Below, one piece after another: positions 35,846 through 44,632 of a stretch of 64,000 nt of DNA. The notes under the pieces are model-generated. The model searched no databases and was not told the DNA's origin. It was given only the letters and a program-made list of their open reading frames with translations. The stretch comes from Breoghania sp037026715 (GTDB lineage Bacteria > Pseudomonadota > Alphaproteobacteria > Rhizobiales > Stappiaceae), in the NCBI RefSeq assembly GCF_037026715.1, contig NZ_JBANCG010000008.1, positions 62,001-126,000 of the forward strand. The letters are read 5' to 3'. Both the position numbers and the translations under genes were made by a program. Within the stretch, counting starts at the first letter, position 1; the number at the start of each line of letters is the position of its first letter.

Positions 35846-36766
35846 TTATGCGGTGCCGGCGACCTCGCAACCGGCGAGGCCACGCTGGTACCCGTCGACC
35901 AGCTCGCCCGGCAGGTCGAGCCCCCGCAGGCGGTTGAGCGCTTCGGCGGGCTCGATCCGGCCGTCGAGCAACGACCGGTAGACATCGCCGGCGGCCACCA
36001 TGTCCACGGTGTGGGGCGACAGGCGCAGGCGCCTTATGCCGGCACGCTCCGCCTCTTCCACGGTCGGGCAGAAGGCCTGCACGCCGTGCGACAGCGTCTG
36101 GATACCGTTCGCCGCCAGGAAGGGCTGGCCGTCGAGGGTGTCCACATTGAGCCCATCGGGGTCGCGATCGCAGATAAAGCGGCAGGAATCCTTGTGCAGC
36201 CCGTGAAGGCGGGCATGATAGCAGCGGCTCGAAAGCGCCAGCGGAAGCCGGCCGAAGGCAAAGACCTCAAACTCGATGTCCGGGCAGCTCTTCGCCATGG
36301 TCGCGAGCGAGGCAAGCGGAAGCTCGACGGGAACGCACACCGTGCGCGCGCCGCGCGACGCCATCAGCCGGACCGTTCCCTCGTTGTAGACGTTGACGAA
36401 GGGGCCGACGACAAACGGCTTCCCGCCGCGCTGCGACAGGGCCGTCACGTCGTTGATTTCGACCATATGGTCGTCTTCGCAAAGCGCGGAGACAGTCTTG
36501 CGCTCACGCACCGTCGACGGCAGCGCCAGCGCAGAAATCACGACCTCCTTGCCCGCATCCTCCAGCATGGCGATGACATCGGGCCATACCGGATCGTTGA
36601 AAGGCATGCGCTTGCCGCACACCACCTCGCCCACATGCACCCGGTCGAAGGCGGAGCTGTTGGCGATCCCCTCGTAGAACTTGCGCAGGCGGTCCGCGCT
36701 CCAGTTGAAAAGCACCGGGCCCAGCGTCAGGCCAATTTGGTTCTCGCCTTGATCCATGGCGCTCAT
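35846..36766 (-). CDS. ubiV: O2-independent ubiquinone hydroxylation protein UbiV
   Basis: With UbiU and UbiT it hydroxylates the ubiquinone ring without oxygen. The start at 36766 overlaps the ubiU stop (ATGA) and gives 306 residues of the U32 'peptidase' family. Four cysteines, Cys50, Cys182, Cys195 and Cys199, match in spacing the [4Fe-4S] ligands of E. coli UbiV (39, 180, 193, 197), within RCYHARLHGLHKDSCRFIC. The frame is open upstream for long but only as overlap with ubiU. It is followed by a 260-base gap before glgE. Confidence 0.95.
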   Translation of the reverse strand: MSAMDQGENQIGLTLGPVLFNWSADRLRKFYEGIANSSAFDRVHVGEVVCGKRMPFNDPVWPDVIAMLEDAGKEVVISALALPSTVRERKTVSALCEDDHMVEINDVTALSQRGGKPFVVGPFVNVYNEGTVRLMASRGARTVCVPVELPLASLATMAKSCPDIEFEVFAFGRLPLALSSRCYHARLHGLHKDSCRFICDRDPDGLNVDTLDGQPFLAANGIQTLSHGVQAFCPTVEEAERAGIRRLRLSPHTVDMVAAGDVYRSLLDGRIEPAEALNRLRGLDLPGELVDGYQRGLAGCEVAGTA

Positions 36767-37752
36767 CTCCACTGCTTCCGGTAGGCACCTGACGTCTGGC
36801 GTCCGCCTTCCACGAGGCCGGCCAGAAGGCGTTCCGCCTCCACCGGGTCGCTCCCGGCCTCGATCGCGTCGACCACCGCGCGGAAGGTCTTCACGACCTC
36901 CGCCACGTAGCCCTTGCCGCGCTGGCGCCCCTCGATCTTGAGTGCGGTGACGCCCGCATCGGCAAGCCGGCCGACGAGGCCGGCCGCATTCAGGCTGACG
37001 GGATCCTCGAACAGATGCGTGGACTTGCCGCCGGCGACGAAGCAGCCCTTGCACAGCGTCGGATAGCCGGCCGCCTCGTCCTTGCCGAAACGGTCGATCG
37101 TGAAACCGGCGAGGCGCACGGCGGTGCCGTCCTCCTCCTGGACATATTCGACGTGTTCGGGCGGCGAGCAGACGCCAGACAGGTTCGGCGAGCGGCCCGT
37201 CGCATAGGAGGAAAGCGAGCAGCGGCCTTCCGTCATCGGACACAGGCCGCCAAAGACGAAGGCTTCCGTCTCGACATCGATTTCCTTGTTGAGCTTGGCG
37301 ATTTCCTCCACCGAGAGGACGCGCGGCAGCACGACCCGCTTCACGCCGAAGGTCTCGGCATAGAACCCGATCGCTTCCGGCGTGTTGGCCGCCGCCTGCA
37401 CGGAGAGATGCAGCCTGAGGTTCGGGTGGTGGATCGCGGCATGATCGAGCACGGCGATATCGGCGAGGATCACGGCATCCGCTTCCGCCGCCTCAGCCGC
37501 CGCCAGCGCCTTGCGCCACGGCTCAAACGACCCCGCCTTCGGGAACGTGTTGATCGCCACGAGCACCTTCGCACCGTGATCATGGGCATAGCGCACGCCC
37601 TTGATCATTTCGGCGGGCGAGAAGTTCAGGCCGGGGAAGTTGCGCGCATTGGTCTCGTCGGCAAAGCCGCAATAGACCGCATGCGCCCCGGCATCGACCG
37701 CCGAGCGCAGGGCGGACGGCGTGCCGGCGGGGCAGACGAGTTCAATTGCCAT
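36763..37752 (-). CDS. ubiU: O2-independent ubiquinone hydroxylation protein UbiU
   Basis: A U32-family partner of UbiV; the heterodimer carries two 4Fe-4S clusters and uses prephenate as oxygen donor in E. coli (family knowledge). The 329-residue product has Cys171, Cys178, Cys195 and Cys234, each exactly two residues after E. coli ligands 169, 176, 193 and 232. The signature GGLCPMTEGRCSLSSYATG and SPNLSGVCSPP are typical. Its ATG follows the ubiT stop with no spacer (TGAATG), and its own stop overlaps ubiV by four bases. Confidence 0.96.
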   Translation of the reverse strand: MAIELVCPAGTPSALRSAVDAGAHAVYCGFADETNARNFPGLNFSPAEMIKGVRYAHDHGAKVLVAINTFPKAGSFEPWRKALAAAEAAEADAVILADIAVLDHAAIHHPNLRLHLSVQAAANTPEAIGFYAETFGVKRVVLPRVLSVEEIAKLNKEIDVETEAFVFGGLCPMTEGRCSLSSYATGRSPNLSGVCSPPEHVEYVQEEDGTAVRLAGFTIDRFGKDEAAGYPTLCKGCFVAGGKSTHLFEDPVSLNAAGLVGRLADAGVTALKIEGRQRGKGYVAEVVKTFRAVVDAIEAGSDPVEAERLLAGLVEGGRQTSGAYRKQWR

Positions 37753-38292
37753 TCAGATTGCTCCGGAGGTCGCGGGATCGGCAGGCTCCGCCATATTCTG
37801 CAAGGCCTTGAGCGCGCGCAGGATGGCGGTATCGGCGAGACGGCCGGCACGACCGGTCACGCCCAGAAGATCGGACGGGGCGAGTTCGGCTTCCTCGATC
37901 GCGTTGCGCAAGGCCAGCAGTGCATCCGTACGCCCGCTCACCTCGATCACCCTGTTGAAGAACAGGGCATCGCCGTCGAGCGTCCCGTCGAGCAGCCCCA
38001 GAAGGCTCAGCAGAGGCCCCTCGATATGCACATCGCCGCGCGTTTCCGGGCGCACCAGACGCACCCGGCCCTGCCAGCGATGCGGCACGACGGAAAACGC
38101 GAAATCGAGGTCGGTCGGGCGCACGACGAAGACGCACCGGGAATGGACGCCCAGGCGTTCGAACAGCTCCGGGCGACGTTCGGCAAGCGCGCGCAGCGCC
38201 CGCGTCAGCACCATTTCCAACGGCCATGAGGGAAGAGCTGCGACGAGCCGGCGGGCGGAACGGGGCAGCTCAGGCGAATGATGTTCGAGCAT
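37753..38292 (-). CDS. ubiT: Anaerobic ubiquinone accessory protein UbiT (SCP2 domain)
   Basis: A 179-residue SCP2-like lipid-binding protein that is thought to present the hydrophobic quinone precursor to UbiU-UbiV. The start at 38292 has a strong AGGAG at good distance; an upstream ATG at 38409 gives a poorer extension across the intergenic region. The SCP2 core is visible in HRWQGRVRLVRPETRGDVHIEGPLLSLLGLLDGTLDGDALFFNRVIEVSG. It is divergent from ubiD with a 115-base gap, and transcribed with ubiU and ubiV. Confidence 0.93.
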   Translation of the reverse strand: MLEHHSPELPRSARRLVAALPSWPLEMVLTRALRALAERRPELFERLGVHSRCVFVVRPTDLDFAFSVVPHRWQGRVRLVRPETRGDVHIEGPLLSLLGLLDGTLDGDALFFNRVIEVSGRTDALLALRNAIEEAELAPSDLLGVTGRAGRLADTAILRALKALQNMAEPADPATSGAI

Positions 38293-38407
38293 GCGACTCT
38301 CCTGTCCCCCTTGCGATAAGGCTCGAGGGGGGCGGGTGTAAATGCGCCATCGCAAAGAGAAATTAAATCCGATAAGGCAGGGTGCGCCGAAATCGGAAGC
38401 CCCACGC

Positions 38408-39895
38408 ATGTATCGACGTCACCTCCCCCCCTTCCCCGACCTACGCAGTTTTATCAATTATCTCTCCGAGCAGGGAGAGGTCGCCACCATCGATGCGCCT
38501 GTCGACATGGCGCTGGAGGCGACCGAAATCCATCGGCGCGTGATCGCCGAGGGCGGACCGGTGTTGCGCTTTGCCAAACCGCTCGTTTCCGGCCAGATCT
38601 CGAACGTTCCAGCGATCGCGAACCTGTTCGGCACGCGTGCCCGGGTGGCGGCCGGCATGGGAACGGACGAGGCGGGATTGACCGCGCTCGGCGAGATGAT
38701 GGCGTGGATGCGTTCGCCCAAGCCGCCCGCCTCGCTGGCCGAGGCGCGCAAGCTCCTTCCGGCCGCCCGGGCGGGGCTGAAATCGCGCCCCAGGATCGTG
38801 CGCGACACGGTGCCGCATGTGGACTTACCCCCCGATTTGAGCCGCCTGCCGGTTCAGACCTGCTGGCCCGGCGATGCCGGGCCGCTGATCACATGGGCGA
38901 TCGTCGTCACCCGTCCGCCGGGGGCAGACGATCCAGCCCAGTACAACCTCGGCATCTATCGGATGCAGGTGCTCGACGAGAAGCGCGCGATCATGCGCTG
39001 GCTCTCCATGCGCGGCGGTGCCGGTCACCACGCGCAATGGGCGAAAACCGGCGAGGATACCCCTGCAGCCATCGTCATCGGTGCCGCGCCCGCCACGATC
39101 CTCGCCGCCGTCATGCCGGCGCCGGAAGGCATCAGCGAGCTTGCGCTTGCCGGTATTCTGGGCGGCCAGAGGCAGCAGCTCGTTCCCTGCAAGACCATCC
39201 CGCTGCATGTGCCGGCCGGGGCCGAGATCGTGCTGGAGGGTACCGTCTCGCATACCGAAAGTGCGCTCGAAGGCCCATTTGGCGATCACACAGGCTATTA
39301 CAACGCGCCCGAGACCTACCCGGTCTTCACCGCCCGGCACATGAAGATGCGTGAGAACGCCATGTATCTCACGACCTTCACCGGCCGGGCGCCGGACGAG
39401 CCTGCCGTGATGGGCGACACCATGGCCGACATCTTCCTGCCGCTGCTGAAACAGCAGATCCCGGAGATCAAGGACCTCTGGCTGCCGCCGGAGGCCTGTT
39501 CCTACCGGATCGCCGTTCTCGCCATCGACAAGCGCTATCCGGGCCAGGCGCGCCGCGTGATGATGGGGCTCTGGTCCCTGCTGCCGCAGTTCACCATGAC
39601 CAAGCTCCTGATCGTGGTGGACGACGACATCGACATCCGCTCCTGGGACGACATCATGTGGGCCGTGGCGACACGGATGGATCCCTCCCGCGACCTCATG
39701 ACCATCGACCGCACACCGATCGACCACCTCGATTTCGCCTCCGTGCTGGAGGGCCTCGGCGGCAAGCTCGGGATCGACGCGACGAAGAAGATCGGCAGCG
39801 AGACGACCCGCGAATGGGGCGAGTTGCTGACCATGGACAAGGACGTCGCCAAGCGCGTGGAAGCGCGCTGGAGCGAGCTGTTTCCGGGGAAATAG
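38408..39895 (+). CDS. ubiD: 3-octaprenyl-4-hydroxybenzoate decarboxylase
   Basis: Decarboxylates the prenylated hydroxybenzoate of the ubiquinone pathway using prenylated FMN from UbiX. The start at 38408 gives 495 residues (GGAAG eight bases before). Motifs are DLRSFINYLSEQGEV, GLTALGEMMAWMRSP, the prFMN-binding region NLGIYRMQVLDEKRAIMRW, the catalytic E-x-E region EIVLEGTVSHTESALEGPFGDHTGYY and the C-terminal helices. Divergence from ubiTUV places four ubiquinone genes on one small locus. UbiX is not in the window. Confidence 0.95.
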   Translation: MYRRHLPPFPDLRSFINYLSEQGEVATIDAPVDMALEATEIHRRVIAEGGPVLRFAKPLVSGQISNVPAIANLFGTRARVAAGMGTDEAGLTALGEMMAWMRSPKPPASLAEARKLLPAARAGLKSRPRIVRDTVPHVDLPPDLSRLPVQTCWPGDAGPLITWAIVVTRPPGADDPAQYNLGIYRMQVLDEKRAIMRWLSMRGGAGHHAQWAKTGEDTPAAIVIGAAPATILAAVMPAPEGISELALAGILGGQRQQLVPCKTIPLHVPAGAEIVLEGTVSHTESALEGPFGDHTGYYNAPETYPVFTARHMKMRENAMYLTTFTGRAPDEPAVMGDTMADIFLPLLKQQIPEIKDLWLPPEACSYRIAVLAIDKRYPGQARRVMMGLWSLLPQFTMTKLLIVVDDDIDIRSWDDIMWAVATRMDPSRDLMTIDRTPIDHLDFASVLEGLGGKLGIDATKKIGSETTREWGELLTMDKDVAKRVEARWSELFPGK

Positions 39896-39907
39896 CGGGG
39901 TCCTGTC

Positions 39908-39933
39908 GGCGAGGGGGCTTGGGGCCCCTCGCC
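39908..39933. terminator. Hairpin between convergent ubiD and paaZ
   Basis: GGCGAGGGG (39908-39916) pairs perfectly with CCCCTCGCC (39925-39933) across an 8-base loop. It occupies the 46-base gap between two convergent genes. No T-run follows on either strand, so the terminator role is inferred from position and stem strength. Confidence 0.45.
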
Positions 39934-39941
39934 CCAATGCC

Positions 39942-41990
39942 TTAAGCGCGCGGCCAGGTCTTGGCGACCATGGTCAGCACATCGTATTGCGCGACCACCT
40001 CGCCGCCATCGCGGGTCACGGTGCAGTCCCAGCGGACCTCGCCGTAATCCTCGCTCTCGCGCTCAACGATCTGCTTGCACGTCAGTTGAACCTGAAGGGC
40101 GTTGCCGGGATAGACCGGGGCCATGAAGCGCAGGTTGTCGACACCGTAATTGGCGAGAACCGGCCCCTCGTGTGGCTCGACGAACAAGCCCGCCGCAAAC
40201 GACACGATCAGATAGCCATGCGCCACGCGGCCGTCGAAGAACGGGTTCCGTTTCGCGGCTTCCTCGTCCATGTGGGCGTAGAACGTGTCGCCGGTGAACT
40301 TCGCGAAATGCTCGATGTCCTCCAGCGTCACCACGCGGCTGCCGGTCACGATCGTGTCGCCGATCTCCAGATCCGCAAGCGACTTGCGGAACGGATGCGG
40401 GCCGTCGCTCTTGCAGGTCGCGCCCGGCATCCATTTGCCGGCCACCGCCGTGATCAGGTCCGGCGTTCCCTGAAGCGCTGTGCGCTGCATGAAGTGGAAG
40501 ACGGACCGGATACCGCCCAGTTCCTCGCCACCACCCGCACGGCCCGGGCCGCCGTGGACAAGTTGCGGCAGGGGGGAGCCGTGACCGGTCGATGTTTTCG
40601 CAGATGTGCGGTTTCCGAACATGACGCGGCCATGCAGCCGGGCGATGCCGAGGCCGAGCGTGCGGGCATGATCCGCATCGTTGGTGAAGATCGAAGCGAC
40701 CAGCGAGCCGGCCCCCCGATTGGCGATCGCAATCGCATCCTCCAGGCTCTCATACGGCATCAGCGTGCAGACGGGGCCGAAGGCCTCAACCTCGTGCGGA
40801 GCGGTCGCGGTCAGCGGGTCCTTGCAGACCAGCACGCACGGCGCCATGAAGGCTCCACCTTCCACCGGGCATGTCTCGGGATCGCCGATCACGATATCGG
40901 CCTCGCGGCTGAGCGTGCGAACGGCGGCGCGCACGTCGGCAAGCTGATCCATCGAAGCCAACGGCCCCATGCGGGTATCCTTGTCCGACGGATCGCCGAT
41001 GGTCGTCTTTTCGATACGCGCGCGTAGCGCGTCAACGACGGCATCGAGATGCGCGGCCGGAACGATGGCGCGGCGGATGGCGGTGCACTTCTGCCCCGCC
41101 TTCGCCGTCATCTCACGATGGACTTCCTTGATGTAAAGGTCGAATTCGTCCGTCCCCGGCGCCGCATCGGGCGCCAGGATCGAGGCGTTGAGGCTGTCGG
41201 CCTCCGCCGTAAAGCGCACCGAATTCTCGATGATCGCGGGCGTGCGGCGCAGCTTCCTGGCTGTCGCGGCCGAACCGGTGAAGGTGACCACGTCCTGACA
41301 CGTGACATGGTCGAGCAGGTCGCCGGTGGAGCCGCAGATGAGCTGCAGCGCGCCCTCGGGCAGAACGCCCATTTCCAGAATGCGACGCACGATGCGTTCG
41401 GTGAGATAGGCCGTCTGGCTCGCCGGCTTGACGATCGCCGGCATGCCGGCAAGCCACGTGGGCGCCAGCTTTTCCAGCATGCCCCAGACGGGGAAGTTGA
41501 ACGCGTTGATATGGATCGCGACGCCTTGCATCGACGTGAAGACATGCTGGCCGATGAAGCTGCCGTCCTTCGACAGGATCTCCGGCTTACCGTCGGGAAT
41601 GACGTGGCCGTTGGGCAATTCGCGGCGACCGAGCGAGGCGTAGGACAGCAAAGTACCGATACCGCCCTCGATATCGACCCAGCTGTCGGACCGCGTCGCG
41701 CCCGTGGCATAGGAAAGCTCGTAGAACTCCTCCTTCAGCTCCAGAAGCTTCAGGCCGATTTCCTTCATCATCAGCGCACGATGATGAATGCGCAGGGCGC
41801 GCAGGGCGGGCGAGCCCACCTCCCGGCCGTATCGAAGCGCGGCCTGCATGTCGATGCCACTGGTGCCAAGGCGGGCAACGGGCCTGCCGGTCGCCGCATC
41901 GTGAACAAGGCTCCCTTCGCCAGCGCCCTCCTGCCAGCGGCCTGCGAGATAACTCCCAAGCCGTACCGGCGGCTCGCTGCGTTCGAGCAT
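39942..41990 (-). CDS. paaZ: Bifunctional oxepin-CoA hydrolase / 3-oxo-5,6-dehydrosuberyl-CoA semialdehyde dehydrogenase
   Basis: Opens the oxepin ring of the phenylacetyl-CoA pathway and oxidises the aldehyde. The 682-residue product has an N-terminal aldehyde dehydrogenase domain (about 1-525), with LAPTWLAGMPAIVKPASQTA, VVTFTGSAATA and the catalytic Cys in KAGQKCTAIRR. A C-terminal MaoC hotdog hydratase (about 540-682) has the hydratase-2 pattern FYAHMDEEAAKRNPFFDGRVAHGY. It is the 3'-most paa gene; one base separates it from paaE. Confidence 0.96.
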   Translation of the reverse strand: MLERSEPPVRLGSYLAGRWQEGAGEGSLVHDAATGRPVARLGTSGIDMQAALRYGREVGSPALRALRIHHRALMMKEIGLKLLELKEEFYELSYATGATRSDSWVDIEGGIGTLLSYASLGRRELPNGHVIPDGKPEILSKDGSFIGQHVFTSMQGVAIHINAFNFPVWGMLEKLAPTWLAGMPAIVKPASQTAYLTERIVRRILEMGVLPEGALQLICGSTGDLLDHVTCQDVVTFTGSAATARKLRRTPAIIENSVRFTAEADSLNASILAPDAAPGTDEFDLYIKEVHREMTAKAGQKCTAIRRAIVPAAHLDAVVDALRARIEKTTIGDPSDKDTRMGPLASMDQLADVRAAVRTLSREADIVIGDPETCPVEGGAFMAPCVLVCKDPLTATAPHEVEAFGPVCTLMPYESLEDAIAIANRGAGSLVASIFTNDADHARTLGLGIARLHGRVMFGNRTSAKTSTGHGSPLPQLVHGGPGRAGGGEELGGIRSVFHFMQRTALQGTPDLITAVAGKWMPGATCKSDGPHPFRKSLADLEIGDTIVTGSRVVTLEDIEHFAKFTGDTFYAHMDEEAAKRNPFFDGRVAHGYLIVSFAAGLFVEPHEGPVLANYGVDNLRFMAPVYPGNALQVQLTCKQIVERESEDYGEVRWDCTVTRDGGEVVAQYDVLTMVAKTWPRA

Positions 41991-41991
41991 G

Positions 41992-43068
41992 TCAGTGTCC
42001 TTCGTATTCGATCGTGATTTCGTCGCTCACCGGATAGGACTGGCAGGTCAGCACGACGCCGCGCTCCACCTCGTAATCCTCCAGCGCGAAATTCTGCGCC
42101 ATCTCCACCTCGCCCGACTTCACCCGCGCCATGCAGGTGGAGCAGACGCCGTTGCAGCATGAGTGCGGCGCGTCGATATCGTGCTCGCGCGCGGCCTCCA
42201 GCACCGACTGGCCCTTGCGCGGCATCTCGAACGTGTGCGGATTTCCATCGATGATGATGGTCGCCTTGACCATGTCGCCGGCCGCGCGCGCGGCCTCAGC
42301 ATCCGCCTTCATCTTCGCACGGCCCGGCTGGGCTGCGCCGAAGAGCTCGAACTTGATCCGCTCCTTCGCCATGCCCGCTTCCTCAAGCGCGGCGGAGACC
42401 TCCTCCCGCATCCCCTGCGGGCCGCAGATAAAGGCGAGATCGGCGTTTTCCGGCTGCACCCAGGGGCCGAAAAGCGCCTTGCACTTGTCCTTGTCGATGC
42501 GGCCGGAGAAAAGCTCGATCTCCTGCGCCTCGCCGGAGAAGACATGGATGACATTGAGCCGGTTGAGGTAGCGGTCTTTCAGGTCGCCGAGTTCGCGGCG
42601 GAACATCACTTGCGCGACCGAGCGGTTGCCGTAGACCAGCGTGAACTCGGCATTCGCATCGCCTTCCAGCACCGACTTGACAATGGAAAGGATCGGCGTG
42701 ATGCCGGAGCCTGCGGCAAAGCCCAGATAGCGGTGCGCCTTCGTGCCCGCCGGCACGCCGAAGCGGCCTTGCGGAGGCATCGCCTCCAGCGTGTCGCCGA
42801 CATGAAGCTCGGACTTGGCAAACGAGGAAAACGCGCCGCCGCCCACCCGCTTGATGCCGACCTTGAGCACGCCTTCGCCTGTGCCGGCGCAGATGGAGTA
42901 GCTGCGACGCAGCTCCTCGCCATCAAAATCCTTGCGGAAGGTAAGGTACTGGCCGGGCGTAAAGGCGAAACGTTCGGCATCGGCCGCGCGCGGGGCCAGC
43001 GTGAGGACGACCGCGTCACGGGTGTCGTGGGCGATGTCGGTGACGGTCAGGGGATAGAAATCGCTCAT
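41992..43068 (-). CDS. paaE: Phenylacetyl-CoA epoxidase reductase subunit
   Basis: Passes electrons from NADPH to the PaaABC epoxidase. The 358-residue product has a ferredoxin-NADP reductase module (about 1-240; FAD motif RRSYSICAG, NADPH-binding GFAAGSGITPILSI) and a C-terminal plant-type 2Fe-2S domain with the ligands in PHSCCNGVCSTCMARV and VLTCQSYP. It lies one base after paaD and one before paaZ, so translation is probably coupled. Confidence 0.96.
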   Translation of the reverse strand: MSDFYPLTVTDIAHDTRDAVVLTLAPRAADAERFAFTPGQYLTFRKDFDGEELRRSYSICAGTGEGVLKVGIKRVGGGAFSSFAKSELHVGDTLEAMPPQGRFGVPAGTKAHRYLGFAAGSGITPILSIVKSVLEGDANAEFTLVYGNRSVAQVMFRRELGDLKDRYLNRLNVIHVFSGEAQEIELFSGRIDKDKCKALFGPWVQPENADLAFICGPQGMREEVSAALEEAGMAKERIKFELFGAAQPGRAKMKADAEAARAAGDMVKATIIIDGNPHTFEMPRKGQSVLEAAREHDIDAPHSCCNGVCSTCMARVKSGEVEMAQNFALEDYEVERGVVLTCQSYPVSDEITIEYEGH

Positions 43069-43069
43069 C

Positions 43070-43555
43070 TCAGATCGCCTTGAAATAATCGAAGGGCTCC
43101 ATGCAGGAGCGGCAGCGGAACTGTGCCTTGCAGGGCGTGGAACCGCGCGGGCTGATGTTCTCGGTATCCTCGGACCCGCAATGGGGACAGGCGACGTTCT
43201 GGGCCTTCAGCATGCCGGCGCAATTGGCGGCCGCCATCGCCGGCGGCGCGATGCCGAAGGCGCGCAGCTTCTCCCTGCCCTCTTGGCTGATCCAGTCGGT
43301 GGTCCAGGCGGGGGAAAGTTGCTGGCGGATCTCCACCTTCTGCGCGCCGCGCTTCAAAAGCTCGGTCTCGATATCGAGCGCGATGATCGAGGTCGCGGGG
43401 CAGCCGGAGTAGGTCGGCGTCACCGTCACCACCAGTCTGTCGTCGTCGTAGCCGACGTCGCGGATGATGCCGAGGTCGGCGAGCGAGATCACCGGGATTT
43501 CGGGGTCAGGGATCTCGCCGAGCCATGTCCACACGGTGTCGAGAGAGGCTTGCAT
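43070..43555 (-). CDS. paaD: Phenylacetyl-CoA epoxidase assembly protein
   Basis: A DUF59 (MIP18)-type protein thought to assist Fe-S or diiron maturation of the epoxidase. The 161-residue product has an N-terminal DUF59 core (GEIPDPEIPVISLADLGIIRDV) and a C-terminal zinc-ribbon-like part, CPHCGSEDTENISPRGSTPC and FRCRSCMEPF. It sits between paaC and paaE as in other paa operons. Confidence 0.94.
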   Translation of the reverse strand: MQASLDTVWTWLGEIPDPEIPVISLADLGIIRDVGYDDDRLVVTVTPTYSGCPATSIIALDIETELLKRGAQKVEIRQQLSPAWTTDWISQEGREKLRAFGIAPPAMAAANCAGMLKAQNVACPHCGSEDTENISPRGSTPCKAQFRCRSCMEPFDYFKAI

Positions 43556-43559
43556 GGGC

Positions 43560-44315
43560 CTACCAGCTCACACCGGGATAGGTCCGCTGGAGATATTGCA
43601 TCTCCGCGAGGATGAACCCCATGTGCTCCGTGTGAATGCCGTTGCGCCCGCCGGTGCGCGTAAGGCCGGTATCCGGCACGGAGAGCCTCGCGGCCGCGAA
43701 GGTCGCCGCCGTCTCGGCCCTGAACGCCTCGATGACCGGGGCGGGATCGGGAAGGATGCCCCTGGCGATCAGTTCGTCGTCGATCGCGTCGCTCGACAGA
43801 AGATCGGCCGTGAACGGCCAAAGCTCGTCGAGCGCGCCCTGCATCCGGGCCCGACTTTCGTCGGTGCCGTCGCCGAGACCGATGACGAGATCGCGTGAGC
43901 GATCGATGTGATAGCGCACTTCCTTGATGACCTTGGCCGCAATCGCCCGCACGCGCTCGTCGGAAGACTGCGTCAACCCGTCGAGCATCGGCAGGTGCCA
44001 GGCGTCGAACAGGTATTGCCGCATTAGCGCATGCGCGAAGTCGACGTTCGGCTGCTCGACGAGCTGGCAGTTGTAGAACTGCCGTTCGGTGCGCAGGAAC
44101 GCGAGATCGTCGGCAGAGCGGCCCTTGCCCTCGGCCTCGCCGCCAAGCTTCAGCCAGAGCTGTGTCTGGCCGATGAGGTCCAGCCCCATGTTGGCGAACG
44201 CGATGTCCTCTTCCAGCGCCGGCGCGTGGCCGCACCACTCGCCCGTGCGTTGGGCGAGAATGAGCGCGTTGTCGCCCATCCTGAGGCAAAAGGTGACGAA
44301 GGGATCCATCATCAC
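43560..44315 (-). CDS. paaC: Phenylacetyl-CoA epoxidase structural subunit
   Basis: The 251-residue subunit pairs with PaaA and binds no functional metal. It has the ferritin-like helical layout: FCLRMGDNALILAQRTGEWCGHAP, EEDIAFANMGLDLIGQTQLWL, VIKEVRYHIDRSRDLVIGLGDG. The ATG overlaps the end of paaB by four bases (ATGA, 44312-44315). The start region reads MMMDP, so one of three ATGs is used. Confidence 0.96.
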   Translation of the reverse strand: MMMDPFVTFCLRMGDNALILAQRTGEWCGHAPALEEDIAFANMGLDLIGQTQLWLKLGGEAEGKGRSADDLAFLRTERQFYNCQLVEQPNVDFAHALMRQYLFDAWHLPMLDGLTQSSDERVRAIAAKVIKEVRYHIDRSRDLVIGLGDGTDESRARMQGALDELWPFTADLLSSDAIDDELIARGILPDPAPVIEAFRAETAATFAAARLSVPDTGLTRTGGRNGIHTEHMGFILAEMQYLQRTYPGVSW

Positions 44316-44596
44316 ATCGCCCCCACTTCCTTGGGGATATCGAAGAAGGTCGGGTGACGGTAGATCTTGCTCTCCGACGGCTCGAACAGCGGCCCCGCCT
44401 CCTCCGGCGAGGAGGCGGTGATCTCGGCCGACGGCACCACCCAGATGCTCATGCCCTCATTGCGGCGCGTGTAGACGTCGCGGGCATTGCGGATCGCCAT
44501 TTCGGCGTCGGGCGCATGCAGGCTGCCGACATGGCGGTGCGACAGGCCGTGCTGGCCGCGAATGAAGACTTCCCAAAGGGGCCATTCAGTGCTCAT
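44312..44596 (-). CDS. paaB: Phenylacetyl-CoA epoxidase subunit B
   Basis: A 94-residue small subunit required for the epoxidase complex. It has the characteristic WPLWEVFIRGQHGLSHRHVGSLHAPDAEMAI, and ends with KIYRHPTFFDIPKEVGAM. It lies 36 bases after paaA and overlaps paaC by four bases. Confidence 0.95.
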   Translation of the reverse strand: MSTEWPLWEVFIRGQHGLSHRHVGSLHAPDAEMAIRNARDVYTRRNEGMSIWVVPSAEITASSPEEAGPLFEPSESKIYRHPTFFDIPKEVGAM

Positions 44597-44632
44597 CGAT
44601 ACTCTCCCAGATCTCCGGCGCCGTTGCCCGGC

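Noticed and set aside
38293..38407. FNR/Anr box between ubiT and ubiD
   Set aside because: Oxygen-responsive control was expected, but no TTGAT-N4-ATCAA or close variant is present. TTGCGAT and ATCGCAA at 38311 and 38350 are 32 bases apart, too far for one FNR dimer.
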